Shown one piece after another: positions 6,974 to 15,592 of a stretch of DNA of 16,130 nucleotides. How positions within the stretch are numbered: position 1 is the first letter of the stretch; each line of letters starts with the position of its first letter. The stretch covers positions 1 through 16,130 of the forward strand of contig JAUWVG010000009.1 of assembly GCA_030617525.1 (NCBI GenBank), in the 5' to 3' direction. The notes beneath the pieces are model-generated. The model did not search any database, was not told the origin of the DNA, and saw only the letters and a list, made by a program, of their open reading frames with translations. Made by a program: the position numbers and the translations under genes. This DNA is from Candidatus Aminicenantota bacterium (GTDB lineage Bacteria > Acidobacteriota > Aminicenantia > Aminicenantales > Aminicenantaceae).

Positions 6974-8217
6974 AGCGTACAATCGAAAACCTGACTCATC
7001 AGCGCAAGAAAAAAGAAGAAGAGTTCACAAAAAAGCTCAAGGTATTAAAAAAAAAATCTGAGGACCTAAAAAAACTCCAGGACTCTTTTGATTCCCTGAA
7101 CATCTCCTCACAGATAGAAGAGCTGTCTGTACAGCAGGGAAAAAACCGCCCCTTATTTTTTCTCTCAAAATCCTCAAAAGGGGAAAAACCCAATAAATTT
7201 CAAGGAGAGTCCATCACCACTCTCCTTTCCGGATTCCATCAAACTCTCGAGCAAAACATGATCCTCACTTCTGAGCTTGTGTCGACTCTCACTGATCTGA
7301 TGGAAACACATACGTCTCTCATGGATGCCAAGGATAAAGAATGGGATGCACTGGGCAGTAATCATGTGGGCCAGATTTTCAAGAGCATGGAATGGCGAGT
7401 AAACGATTTAGCCGCCGCATACAAAGACGTCAACCTGCTCATGAAAAAATTTCTTCTTCTCAAAGAAAAACTCAACGAACTCCTCGCCACTCTCACGGAC
7501 AACAAGATGCCCTCCCCTCGGCTCATCGAGGACGTGCTGCTCCCTCTCGAAGATTGGCAGTATGCCAGTTTCGAAAATAGGTATAGAGGTTCTGAAGACG
7601 AGGTCAAAAAACAGCTGGAAAACTATCTCGATTATTTCAGACAAGAAAAAAAAGTGCTGGATTTAGGCTGCGGCAGAGGAGAATTCCTCACTCTCCTGTC
7701 GGACAAAGGGATCACAGCCGAAGGCATCGATATCAACGAACAGATGATCGACATCTGCCGGGAAAAAGATTTAAACTGCTCGAAAGCCGACATATTGGAT
7801 AAACTCACGGAATTTGAAGCCGGAAGTCTCGGAGGTGTTTTCTCTTCTCAGGTGATTGAGCACATGCCTCCAAATTACTTAAAAAGAGTCATCGACCTCG
7901 CTTTCCATAAACTCGCTCCTTCAAGTTACATCGTGCTTGAAACGGTCAACCCCACTTCCGTATTTGCTCTTGTTCAGATCTATTATCTGGATCTTTCCCA
8001 CCAAAAACCTATCCACCCCCAGGCTCTCAGGTTCCTTCTAGAAAATGCCGGATTTGAGGATGTGGAGATCAAGCTCTCCTCCGAACTACAACAGGAAAAA
8101 CTCCAAGAACTGCCCTCGGCAGATGAGGGGTCGACCATTTTGAATCGAAACGTCGACAAACTGAACAAGCTCCTCTATTCTGCTCCGAACTACGCCGCCA
8201 TTGGGCAGAAAAAATAA
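6970..8217 (+). CDS. Coiled-coil protein with C-terminal class I SAM-dependent methyltransferase domain
   Basis: The first 45 or so residues are Lys/Glu-rich and predicted coiled coil, and helical character with leucine heptad-like spacing continues to about residue 175. The methyltransferase part begins near residue 197 with FENRYRGSEDEVKKQLENYL. It carries motif I VLDLGCGRGEFL (229-240), the ribose-binding acidic GIDIN (252-256), motif SSQVIEHMP (292-300), and YLDLSHQKPIHP (339-350) followed by a FLLENAGF helix. This arrangement resembles methyltransferases of surface-polysaccharide clusters that carry FY.D.TH.RP..P motifs; the acceptor here is unknown. No signal peptide or membrane helix is visible. 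It overlaps tatA by 4 bp, and an AAAGGA Shine-Dalgarno sequence lies inside tatA's end. A ROK kinase follows 11 bp downstream. A capsule or O-chain length role of a coiled-coil methyltransferase is a guess. Confidence 0.85.
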   Translation: MKRTIENLTHQRKKKEEEFTKKLKVLKKKSEDLKKLQDSFDSLNISSQIEELSVQQGKNRPLFFLSKSSKGEKPNKFQGESITTLLSGFHQTLEQNMILTSELVSTLTDLMETHTSLMDAKDKEWDALGSNHVGQIFKSMEWRVNDLAAAYKDVNLLMKKFLLLKEKLNELLATLTDNKMPSPRLIEDVLLPLEDWQYASFENRYRGSEDEVKKQLENYLDYFRQEKKVLDLGCGRGEFLTLLSDKGITAEGIDINEQMIDICREKDLNCSKADILDKLTEFEAGSLGGVFSSQVIEHMPPNYLKRVIDLAFHKLAPSSYIVLETVNPTSVFALVQIYYLDLSHQKPIHPQALRFLLENAGFEDVEIKLSSELQQEKLQELPSADEGSTILNRNVDKLNKLLYSAPNYAAIGQKK

Positions 8218-8228
8218 AGGCTAACCAA

Positions 8229-9146
8229 ATGCCACTGTATGCCGGTTTTGACTTAGGTGGAACTCAACTTAAGTACGGCCTTATTACAGACACCGGCCAC
8301 ACCGTCTATCACGGCAAAAAAGATTCCCCTCTAAAAATCATGGAGCTGATCCAACTCATAGAGAAAATTCTCAAGGATCTGAATGAAGGAGAAAAATTCT
8401 CTATTTCAGCCGTCGGATTTGGTTTTCCGGGAGTGCTCAACCAAAAGGAACAAAAGATTCATCAATCTCCGAACTATCCGGATATCGATCACTTCGACCT
8501 CGTACCTGCTCTCTCCCGCTTTATAAAAGTCCCATTTACAATCAACAACGATGCCAATATGGCCGCTTTTGGTGAATACAAAAAGGGAGCAGGACAAGGT
8601 GTCCACAGCATGGTCCTCCTCACCATTGGAACCGGATTAGGAACGGGAATCATCCTGGAAGGAAAGATCTGGCAGGGTGTATGCGGATTTGGCGGAGAGT
8701 TGGGCCATGCCGTCGTCAATTCCAATGGAGAACCCTGCAACTGCGGCAGCCGAGGGTGCTTAGAAACTGAAGTCTCGGCACCCAAGATTGTCAAAAACTA
8801 CCACTCGCTCAACCAAGCGGAAAACATTACTGATGCGGTACAAGTATATGAAAAAGCCCTTGCCGGCGAAAAGACAGCCCAGGAGGCATTTGCGATGGCT
8901 GGCCGCTACTTGGGCATTGGTCTTTCCATCGCCATCAATCTCCTCAATCCTGAAAAAATTCTCCTCGGAGGAGGAGTTATGAAGGCCGGAGACTTCCTTG
9001 TCAAACCGGCCATCCAAGAAGCTCAAAAAAGATCGTTTAAAGCCGGATTCGACTGCTGCAGTATAGAAAGCGCCATTCTGGGCAATCAGGCCGGATTCAT
9101 CGGTTCGGCTTATTATGCAAAAGAAAACGGAATTATAAATATTTAA
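8229..9146 (+). CDS. ROK-family sugar kinase (glucokinase-like)
   Basis: ROK proteins without a helix-turn-helix domain are cytoplasmic ATP-dependent hexose kinases. The 305 residues start directly with the phosphate-binding DLGGT (8-12). NNDAN with the catalytic Asp108 lies at 106-110, and the adenosine/phosphate loop GTGLGTG at 134-140. Sugar-binding ELGH comprises Glu157 and His160. The zinc site is His160 plus the CNCGSRGCLE cysteines Cys170, Cys172 and Cys177. NPEKILLGGGV (240-250) closes the ATP site. All catalytic and zinc residues are present, so activity is likely. The substrate (glucose, mannose, N-acetylglucosamine or another sugar) cannot be read from the sequence. It belongs to the run of plus-strand genes from tatA to the TonB-dependent receptor, which would fit uptake and phosphorylation of a sugar, although that link is only positional. 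Confidence 0.92.
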   Translation: MPLYAGFDLGGTQLKYGLITDTGHTVYHGKKDSPLKIMELIQLIEKILKDLNEGEKFSISAVGFGFPGVLNQKEQKIHQSPNYPDIDHFDLVPALSRFIKVPFTINNDANMAAFGEYKKGAGQGVHSMVLLTIGTGLGTGIILEGKIWQGVCGFGGELGHAVVNSNGEPCNCGSRGCLETEVSAPKIVKNYHSLNQAENITDAVQVYEKALAGEKTAQEAFAMAGRYLGIGLSIAINLLNPEKILLGGGVMKAGDFLVKPAIQEAQKRSFKAGFDCCSIESAILGNQAGFIGSAYYAKENGIINI

Positions 9147-9172
9147 CGAATATATCGTTGGAGGAGGAAAAA
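9145..9172 (+). promoter_or_regulatory. Hairpin and strong ribosome binding site deciding the receptor start
   Basis: AACGA-ATATA-TCGTT forms a small perfect hairpin (9145-9159) directly after the ROK stop codon. GGAGGAGG (9160-9167) follows, placed correctly for a TTG start at 9173. An upstream in-frame TTG at 9158 overlaps the Shine-Dalgarno sequence itself and is therefore unlikely as the start. Confidence 0.6.
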
Positions 9173-12100
9173 TTGATAAAGGACTCAGTCAAAGTCCTTA
9201 TGGTGCTGTTACTCACCATAGGACTCACCTCTTTCGTCACCGCTCAAGGATTACTCTCCGGTTCAGTCAGCGGGAGAGTCGTCGACAGTGAAAGCTATGC
9301 AATTCCGGGTTGTTCGGTCACTCTCGAGGGCCCCAATCTGCAGGGTTTAATGACATTTGTCACATCGGACACCGGCTCCTTCCGCTTTCCTTCAGTCCCT
9401 CCAGGTGAAGGCTACCAGCTGACTTTTGATATGCCCGGATTCCAGGCCACAATCCGAAAAGACTTCAGAGTCAGCGTCGGGAAACGCACAACCATCAATA
9501 TCACTCTTATCATGAGCACTCTGGAAGAAGTGGTAACCGTAACAGGCGAATCACCCACAATCGATATCATCACATCCAAAACTGCCGTTAATTACTCCAA
9601 ATCCTTTATCTACAATATTCCCATGTCCCGTGACCTGTATGATATCTTGAACTCTGTACCAGGCTCAGTCTCTGAGAATGTAAGCTACAGACGAACAACC
9701 TATATTTCCGGCGGTACTGTCCGCGGCAACCAGTATGCGATCGATGGTGTGACAATTAACGATCCGGTAGCTATGTATCCTATGACAAATATCAGCATCG
9801 ACGTCTTTGAAGAAGTCGAGATGGGTCTGTTCGGCCACTCTGCTGAAGTGGGCATCGCCGATGGAGGATTCATAAATATCGTGACCAAATCCGGTGGAAA
9901 TGAATTCCACGGAGGAGGGACCGCCGAATACTACAGCGGTGCTCTGGTGGAAGATCTTCTCAGCCAAGTCGACCTCGAAGCCGTAGGACTCAGCGCTCCT
10001 TCCGGGTGGAATAATTGGAAAGATTTCTCTTTGTTTTTCGGCGGCCCTATCATCAAAAACAAAGTTTGGTTCTTTACAAACGGCCGCTATTTCACCTGGG
10101 AAAGAGATTTCAATCACATCATTTGGGATGATACTCAAGATATGGGGAAAAGGGTTTACACAATGGATCAAGCTCCCCACAAAGAGAAAGATTTTTTTGG
10201 AAAATTGACATTCCAGCTCGCCCCTCACATCCGCTTGATGACTGCTTTTAATCTGAGCTTGATCAAAGAGAATTTCTATACCAATCGCATCGATTCCAAC
10301 CGGGATATAACGGCTACGACAACTTGGAACGGAGAAAAAGGACGTACTATCTCCGGGCAGGTAAACTGGGTACTCAACCAAAACCTATTTGTAGATATCC
10401 GAGTGGGCTACATCAGCCGCTTTTTTCCTATTCCCTTTAGCGAACATGCCATTCCACATTCACCTCAGTTCTATGACAGGTACTACGATATCTACAGAAA
10501 TAATCCTAGGTTTGAAGAAACCTATCTCCGGAAACGATTTAATCCCAATATTACGGTCACGCTGTTCAAGGATAACCTCTTAGGTCTCTCTCATGAATTC
10601 AAGGCCGGGGCTGAATTCGAGGCCACGAGCGGAAAGTGGGATTGGTGGAGAAGAAATCCTTTTGGTATCAATTATTATAAAGGCGGTCCCTCCTATCCAA
10701 CCTTGTCCGAACCTTATCGGCACACCATCTATTCCTTTATATGCGGGCCGATTGAGGGAAGCTCTGTCCAGGAAAATAGAATGAAACACATTGGGGCATT
10801 TCTCCAGGACAGCATCACAATTGGCGATAGACTCACACTGAATCTTGGCATCCGCTTCGACACATCAAAAGGTTCGTTTCCCGAACAAAACAAGGCTGCC
10901 TCCGCCGATCCTTATGGTTTACTTGCCACTCTAGGAGATTCTCCTTTCAGCAATTACTCTCTCCCAGAGATGGATGTTCTCACCTGGACTCACTTTTCTC
11001 CCAGAGTAGGATTTGCATATGATCTTTTTGGGGACGGCAAAACCAACGTCAAAGGATCCTGGTCCAGATACAATGAGTACTTGATGATCCAGTACTACTC
11101 GCTAGCCAATCCCAACTATCCAAATTCCGGCGAGTGGTACTGGTATGATGACAACCAGAACGGAACCATCGATCCGGTTGCCGATAGATTTGATCTGATT
11201 TACCTGCCTCCCGATCCTTTCACTTTTTCACTCGAAGGGGAAGTCGATCTCGATGCAACAGCTCCCTACACCGATGAACTTACACTTGGCGTAGATCGAG
11301 AAATGGCAAAAGACTTTAGCGTCACTCTCATCGCCATCTACAAACACAAGCAGAATATTTTCGAAGACGTAAATGACTATAGACTAGGAAAAGGCGATGC
11401 CTGGAAGGGTTATGCTGAAAACAGCCCCTTTTGGGAGAAAATCAACTTCGCCGATCCTGGTGACGACGGAATCTTCCAAACCGAAGATGACCTAGATTCC
11501 TATGCCTATGTTGAACTTGCCGATGCTCCTGATACCCATTATTTTTTGACAAATGTCGTTGGTTCCTACAGAAAATACATGGCCTTTCAGCTGCTCTTCA
11601 ATAAAAGAATGTCCGACCGTTGGCAGCTTTTTGCCTCCTTTGTCTGGAGCAAGACCTGGGGCAACATCGGAGGAGATTACGGAGCCTCTTCAGGAGTCTC
11701 CGGAAGTTTCAATACACCTAACTCATTCGTCTTTTCTGATGGAAGATTAGGGCAGGACCGTCCGCTCAACATCAAAATTCAGAGTACAGTCATCCTTCCG
11801 TGGGACATCATTTTCAGCATCTACTTCAACCACAGGTCGGGAAGTCCATGGGCCAGATCTGTCACTGTTTATCTGCCTGACGATCCGACATATAAATGGG
11901 ATGGAGATGTCTACACTGTTGCCACGGAGGAGATCGGCACACGCCGTTTTCCTTCTCTGACAACTCTCGATATCAGAATCGAAAAACGATTCCATGTAGG
12001 AAACAAACTCACTGTTGGCGGATACATCGACATTCTCAACGCCCTGGGAAGAAGCGGATACGGCATCTCGTCTAATCCCGGCGGATACATCGACTATTCA

Positions 12101-12208
12101 GCAGGCTGGGACCAACCCCCAATTTTTGAAAGATACTCCACCTACGGAGATGTCACGAGTGCCTATGGAAACAGGACCTTCAAATTCAGCCTGAGATTTA
12201 CCTTTTAG
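9173..12208 (+). CDS. TonB-dependent outer-membrane receptor, Oar-like, with N-terminal carboxypeptidase-regulatory-like domain
   Basis: The TTG at 9173 is chosen because GGAGGAGG precedes it; the protein then has 1011 residues and opens with a Sec signal peptide (MIKDSVKVLMVLLLTIGL..., cleavage near TAQ). Next comes a CarboxypepD_reg-like beta-sandwich (about 25-115: SGRVVDSESYAIPGCSVTLEG, TDTGSFRFPSVPPGE pattern), then a TonB-box-like LEEVVTVTGE, then the plug (ISGGTVRGNQYAIDGVTINDP, GGFINIVTKSGGNEFHGG). A long beta-barrel ends in the terminal aromatic FKFSLRFTF expected for outer-membrane assembly. Two Asp/Asn-rich loops, DDNQNGTID at about 659 and DPGDDGIFQTEDD further on, look like calcium-binding turns. 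Such receptors import bulky substrates, often oligosaccharides, using TonB-ExbBD energy. The substrate is unknown; no SusD-like partner follows. Confidence 0.93.
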   Translation: MIKDSVKVLMVLLLTIGLTSFVTAQGLLSGSVSGRVVDSESYAIPGCSVTLEGPNLQGLMTFVTSDTGSFRFPSVPPGEGYQLTFDMPGFQATIRKDFRVSVGKRTTINITLIMSTLEEVVTVTGESPTIDIITSKTAVNYSKSFIYNIPMSRDLYDILNSVPGSVSENVSYRRTTYISGGTVRGNQYAIDGVTINDPVAMYPMTNISIDVFEEVEMGLFGHSAEVGIADGGFINIVTKSGGNEFHGGGTAEYYSGALVEDLLSQVDLEAVGLSAPSGWNNWKDFSLFFGGPIIKNKVWFFTNGRYFTWERDFNHIIWDDTQDMGKRVYTMDQAPHKEKDFFGKLTFQLAPHIRLMTAFNLSLIKENFYTNRIDSNRDITATTTWNGEKGRTISGQVNWVLNQNLFVDIRVGYISRFFPIPFSEHAIPHSPQFYDRYYDIYRNNPRFEETYLRKRFNPNITVTLFKDNLLGLSHEFKAGAEFEATSGKWDWWRRNPFGINYYKGGPSYPTLSEPYRHTIYSFICGPIEGSSVQENRMKHIGAFLQDSITIGDRLTLNLGIRFDTSKGSFPEQNKAASADPYGLLATLGDSPFSNYSLPEMDVLTWTHFSPRVGFAYDLFGDGKTNVKGSWSRYNEYLMIQYYSLANPNYPNSGEWYWYDDNQNGTIDPVADRFDLIYLPPDPFTFSLEGEVDLDATAPYTDELTLGVDREMAKDFSVTLIAIYKHKQNIFEDVNDYRLGKGDAWKGYAENSPFWEKINFADPGDDGIFQTEDDLDSYAYVELADAPDTHYFLTNVVGSYRKYMAFQLLFNKRMSDRWQLFASFVWSKTWGNIGGDYGASSGVSGSFNTPNSFVFSDGRLGQDRPLNIKIQSTVILPWDIIFSIYFNHRSGSPWARSVTVYLPDDPTYKWDGDVYTVATEEIGTRRFPSLTTLDIRIEKRFHVGNKLTVGGYIDILNALGRSGYGISSNPGGYIDYSAGWDQPPIFERYSTYGDVTSAYGNRTFKFSLRFTF

Positions 12209-12235
12209 AGTTGAGAGACATAGAAACCTCAACTC
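12208..12235. terminator. Hairpin between convergent genes, possible bidirectional terminator
   Basis: GAGTTGAG (12208-12215) and CTCAACTC (12228-12235) form a perfect 8-bp stem with a 12-base loop, starting at the last base of the receptor stop codon and ending 9 bases before the GWxTD gene's end. There is no long T tract on either side, so intrinsic termination would be weak. Position between convergent genes is the main support. Confidence 0.5.
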
Positions 12236-12244
12236 GTGAATAAT

Positions 12245-13222
12245 TCATTTGATCTTAAAATCCATGATTTTTCTTAAATCTTCTCCCCCTGTCTGATTGA
12301 CCAGGTAGGCAATGAGCCTGTTTCCCCCTTCACTAAGTGTATCCAGTTCATCGGTCAGAATAAAAGGAACCTTTATATCATACCGTTGTGCTTTGTGCTT
12401 CTTTAATTCGTCCTCTGTGGTTTCTACACTGTAGCTCTCCATGAACTCCCAAACAACCTCACCCTCAGAATTCTGTAGTTCAAGATGAAGATCCAGAGTG
12501 GTGACTAGCTTATCGTTTTTATCCGAAAACCAAATGCTCGCATAGGGGACCTGTATAAAAACGCTCCCTTCCACACGGCTTTCCTGGATAAGAGTCTTCT
12601 TCACTCTCCAGATAAAATTGTAAAATTTTTGCTCTCCCTGGATAGTCTGTTGAGAACGCGATTGAGCAAGATTCAGGGCATGCATATAGAGCAGATTGTA
12701 TTCCCGCCCCCCGGACAGGTCATATGTAATGAGTTTAAACTGAGACGTACAGTTTTCATCAATAAAAGCGATGGGAAATCCCCCATAATACCAGGTTTCT
12801 CCACACTTCCCTTGAGGACCGCTGCCCATTGGATAAAAAATCTTGTCCATCGGAGGGCCAAAAAGAATATAGATCCGTCCTCGATCTGTCATCCAACCCG
12901 GCTTGGGTTCGGTCCTAAACATCTCGGTAGCCTTCTCGATTCTGTTAAAGTACTCCATTTTCAGCTCATTCTCTTCCGTCCCTGGATCGGGATCTCGCTG
13001 TTCCCAGAACTCTTCAATCCATGCTTTTTTATCGTCATTCGGAATCTCAAGAAAAACCCGCCTTTCCTTCTCCGAAATGAGATATCTGACTTTACTGATG
13101 AAATCGGCATCATCGGGATTAAGGTTTTTTTCCAAAACATAATACCGGCAGGAGGCTGCATTGAGGAGAACGCAGAAAATCAACAATAGGGATAGAGACG
13201 CTGCCAGTGAGTTCTTTGTCAT
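12245..13222 (-). CDS. GWxTD domain-containing exported protein, probable lipoprotein
   Basis: The signature GWMTDRGRIYILFGPP (109-124) and the preceding EEFWEQRDPDPGTEENELK (70-88) place it in the GWxTD-domain family, exported proteins of unknown function seen largely in Acidobacteriota and relatives. The N-terminus is a hydrophobic signal ending NAASC, with Cys25 as a possible lipidation site; the lipobox is weak at -3, so a plain Sec signal is possible. The domain runs to about residue 180 and is followed by a beta-rich C-terminal half. Length is 325 residues and no enzymatic motif is visible. It overlaps the upstream, larger GWxTD gene by 4 bp (ATGA), so the two are co-translated. A role at the cell envelope is inferred only. 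Confidence 0.88.
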   Translation of the reverse strand: MTKNSLAASLSLLLIFCVLLNAASCRYYVLEKNLNPDDADFISKVRYLISEKERRVFLEIPNDDKKAWIEEFWEQRDPDPGTEENELKMEYFNRIEKATEMFRTEPKPGWMTDRGRIYILFGPPMDKIFYPMGSGPQGKCGETWYYGGFPIAFIDENCTSQFKLITYDLSGGREYNLLYMHALNLAQSRSQQTIQGEQKFYNFIWRVKKTLIQESRVEGSVFIQVPYASIWFSDKNDKLVTTLDLHLELQNSEGEVVWEFMESYSVETTEDELKKHKAQRYDIKVPFILTDELDTLSEGGNRLIAYLVNQTGGEDLRKIMDFKIK

Positions 13223-15291
13223 CTTTTTTCCTTAATGGCCTTGATATTTTTTCGGATTTCAGGCTGTTCGGGATTCATCTCGAGAGATTTTTCCCAGGCA
13301 GCAAGTGCCTCTGATAATTGTCCCCATCTAAAATAGCACCCCCCTAAGGCATTCAAAACAAGAATGTTGACGCCAAATCGCTGGATAGCCTTGTCGAACA
13401 CTTCAATGGCTTTACCGAATTCTCCCAATTCCTGATAGCTTCCTCCCAGCAGGACATGGACATCAAAGGCCGGTGATCCGGGAAGGTTTATGAGGGGTTC
13501 CAAAACCGGCAATATTTTAGCGTGCTCCTTTAGCTCCGCATAAATCCGCGACAGTCCTTCGGCAAACAACACATTGTCAGGCATTTTGCTGTAGGCATTT
13601 TCCAAGTATTGCAGGGCCTCTTCGAATTCACCGCTGTTAAAAAACTGTTGGCCAATCACGTAAGCATAGACAGGATCATCCGTCGCCGCCAAGAGTTGAG
13701 AATAAATCCATGGGCGGGCGATAGACTCAGCATGCGTGACATCAAATTCATCTGTTTCGAACAGGACCTCCTGTTTTTCGACCAAAAGAGCTACTCGAAT
13801 CTCATAATGTGCTGGAAAAAACTCTTTGAGCGATACCTGCTCGACAAAATCAGGAACCTCTTTGTATTCGGATATCCGCTTAGTAAAAGCCTTGAATTCC
13901 TTTTCGTCTTTAAAAAAAGTGTATTTGAGCTCACTTTTGTTCCTCAACTCCTGGGACAATCCGTGTATCTGAAACGTCAACACCAGGTCATCCTGCATTA
14001 GGAACACTCTGTTCGAGTGAAAATAAATCTGATAGATTCCCATCTGGAAGGGACGGAGCCTTCTCTCGGGAGGCGGATTTTCTCTCTTCCTGTATCCCAT
14101 TAGGATCTGGGTCATCTGCACGGAAGCGTCTTTCTCGCCTGGAATGAGAAGATCCCTTTCCAGCGAAGTGAATTCTTTGGAAACTTCGTTTTTAACAAGG
14201 ATGGACACCTTGTACATACCGGGAATAAGGGGAAACATATCCCGGATACTGAGAGGCCTTTGGCTGACCTGCTGGATCTGCTCTTTATCGAATTCTAACT
14301 CGATATCTTTTTCAAACTGATGAATGGTTTTGCCGTCCAAATCCGCAACCACTCCGTTCAGCTTCAGCACGGTGTAGTATTTGTCCTCGAACTGGTTGAC
14401 CGAGAGCCTTTCAGGTTCGATAGCATAATGAACAAAATAAATCCCGGAGGAGTCCTTTTTGATTTTAACCAGCGAATCGCTGTCGATATAATTGGCGGTG
14501 TACTCCACTTCGACAACATCTTTGTAATCGAGGAATTTCTGCGCATATTTATCCTTGACCACCCTTAAGGGAGTTGTCTCGATCCTCTGTAACAGAACAT
14601 CCGATGTCATACTTGGGCGCCCCAAGATATTCTGCCCCTCTCCCGGAATTAAAGAGAGGGAAACATCAGCCAATTCAGGCTCGAACTCCTGAAGTCTCCG
14701 GTAAGCGGACAAATAATCCGTCTGGTCGCCAAAATAGGAGGTCAAAAGCGCCATGGGCCCGTCTTTTAATGGACTGTAGACACGATATTCCCCTACCCCA
14801 CCCTGCTGATAAAAAACAAGGTTGAACCCGGGGGGAAGGCCTATGCTTGAGAGGCCTTGATAAAACCAGACTTCTGTGTTGCAAATCTGATTTTTCCCTT
14901 CAAACCGGAGGATGTCATTGGGAGCACCCAAAATGATATACATCCGCCCCCGATCTGTCCTCCAGCCTGCTTTGGGAGTGGCCCTGCCAAAATATTGATT
15001 GGCATAATTGATACGGCGGTTATGTTCTTTTCTGAGCTCATTTTCTCTATCGCCCTTTGAAGGATCACGTTGAGCCCAAAACGCCTCGATAAAAAGATCT
15101 CTTTCTCTGTCTGTCTGGAGCTGGAGAAAAACTTCTTCCTCAAGCGGAGCTATGATGTAAACGACTTCCTCCTCAAGCCACTTTGCGTACAGCTCAGGAA
15201 GATTGAGTTTTTTGTTCTTTTGCCGGGCAGTCCCTCCAGAGACCATCAGAAATACCAGGAGGAGAAGAACAAAAGCGGTTCTCTTATTCAT
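13219..15291 (-). CDS. GWxTD domain-containing exported protein with C-terminal TPR repeats
   Basis: Two in-frame ATGs exist, at 15297 and 15291. The second is preferred because an AGAAGAG box sits 6 bases upstream of it and nearly touches the first. The 690-residue product has a Sec signal (MNKRTAFVLLLLVFLMVSGGTA). The GWxTD domain follows, with EAFWAQRDPSKGDRENELRK and GWRTDRGRMYIILGAPNDI (near 109-127), the same architecture as the downstream gene. The central 300 residues are beta-rich and unrecognised. The last 150 or so hold three to four TPRs (IGQQFFNSGEFEEALQYLE, LGGSYQELGEFGKAIEVFD, LGGCYFRWGQLSEALAAWE), which usually bind protein partners. It is the first gene of a two-gene unit and overlaps the second by 4 bp. 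Function is unknown; an envelope-complex scaffold is a guess. Confidence 0.9.
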   Translation of the reverse strand: MNKRTAFVLLLLVFLMVSGGTARQKNKKLNLPELYAKWLEEEVVYIIAPLEEEVFLQLQTDRERDLFIEAFWAQRDPSKGDRENELRKEHNRRINYANQYFGRATPKAGWRTDRGRMYIILGAPNDILRFEGKNQICNTEVWFYQGLSSIGLPPGFNLVFYQQGGVGEYRVYSPLKDGPMALLTSYFGDQTDYLSAYRRLQEFEPELADVSLSLIPGEGQNILGRPSMTSDVLLQRIETTPLRVVKDKYAQKFLDYKDVVEVEYTANYIDSDSLVKIKKDSSGIYFVHYAIEPERLSVNQFEDKYYTVLKLNGVVADLDGKTIHQFEKDIELEFDKEQIQQVSQRPLSIRDMFPLIPGMYKVSILVKNEVSKEFTSLERDLLIPGEKDASVQMTQILMGYRKRENPPPERRLRPFQMGIYQIYFHSNRVFLMQDDLVLTFQIHGLSQELRNKSELKYTFFKDEKEFKAFTKRISEYKEVPDFVEQVSLKEFFPAHYEIRVALLVEKQEVLFETDEFDVTHAESIARPWIYSQLLAATDDPVYAYVIGQQFFNSGEFEEALQYLENAYSKMPDNVLFAEGLSRIYAELKEHAKILPVLEPLINLPGSPAFDVHVLLGGSYQELGEFGKAIEVFDKAIQRFGVNILVLNALGGCYFRWGQLSEALAAWEKSLEMNPEQPEIRKNIKAIKEKR

Positions 15292-15311
15292 GGGCATCTC
15301 TTCTCACTACT

Positions 15312-15340
15312 ACGATAAAGGGAATAGAAAATAAATTCAA
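15312..15340 (-). promoter_or_regulatory. Putative promoter of the GWxTD gene pair
   Basis: TTGAAT (15335-15340) and TATCGT (15312-15317) are read on the minus strand with a 17-base spacer, each matching four of six consensus positions. The element lies just upstream of the gene. It is weak but the best candidate in the 125-base gap after the tRNA. A second promoter from the tRNA side is possible. Confidence 0.35.
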
Positions 15341-15422
15341 TTCCTATGAGCGGGAAAATCACAAATCCAGGGATTGATAAGCAAGATGTCTGTTGAGGAG
15401 GGCATATGTCTGTGTTAATAGA

Positions 15423-15510
15423 TGGTGCGGAAGGGGGGACTCGAACCCCCACAGCCACTAGGGCCATAAACTCCTGAGGCTTACGCGTCTACCAATTCCG
15501 CCACTTCCGC
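15423..15510 (-). tRNA. tRNA-Leu, anticodon CAG (reads CUG)
   Basis: The minus strand folds as a class II tRNA: acceptor GCGGAAG/CTTCCGC, D arm with GGCGGAATTGGTAGACGC, anticodon stem TAAGC/GTTTA around the loop CTCAGGA (anticodon CAG), a long variable arm TGGCCCTAGTGGCTG, and a T arm GGGGG-TTCGAGT-CCCCC. The discriminator is A and the CCA end is encoded (15423-15425). The long variable arm and the D-arm sequence are those of bacterial leucine tRNAs. Transcription may begin from a box pair at 15564-15592, giving a short leader removed by RNase P. Confidence 0.97.
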
Positions 15511-15563
15511 ACTTATAAAATCTGAAACATATCTGAAAAGCATCGTGAACTAGAGCAGAAGTT

Positions 15564-15592
15564 ATTCTAATGTGTTTCCACAAATTATTCAA
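15564..15592 (-). promoter_or_regulatory. Putative promoter for tRNA-Leu
   Basis: On the minus strand TTGAAT (15587-15592) and TAGAAT (15564-15569) stand 17 bases apart, four and five of six consensus matches. The predicted start would leave a leader of about 45 bases before the tRNA. The -35 box lies in the left outer arm of the hairpin element at 15583-15710. Confidence 0.45.

Noticed and set aside
9158..9172. TTG at 9158 as the receptor start
   Set aside because: It overlaps the GGAGGAGG ribosome binding site, and the extra MEEEK would be simply translated Shine-Dalgarno sequence; the TTG at 9173 gives a normal signal peptide.
9665..10381. 238-codon open frame on the minus strand inside the TonB-dependent receptor gene
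   Set aside because: It lies fully antisense to a confident plug and barrel coding region, has no recognisable domain, and no Shine-Dalgarno sequence or promoter. It is a codon-bias shadow.
12629..13189. 186-codon open frame on the plus strand antisense to the smaller GWxTD gene
   Set aside because: The minus-strand frame carries the GWxTD signature and signal peptide; the plus-strand product matches nothing and is compositionally like a shadow.
15511..15518. TATAAG immediately before tRNA-Leu as its -10 box
   Set aside because: It ends only about two bases from the mature 5' end and has no -35 at a suitable distance; the box pair at 15564-15592 is better.
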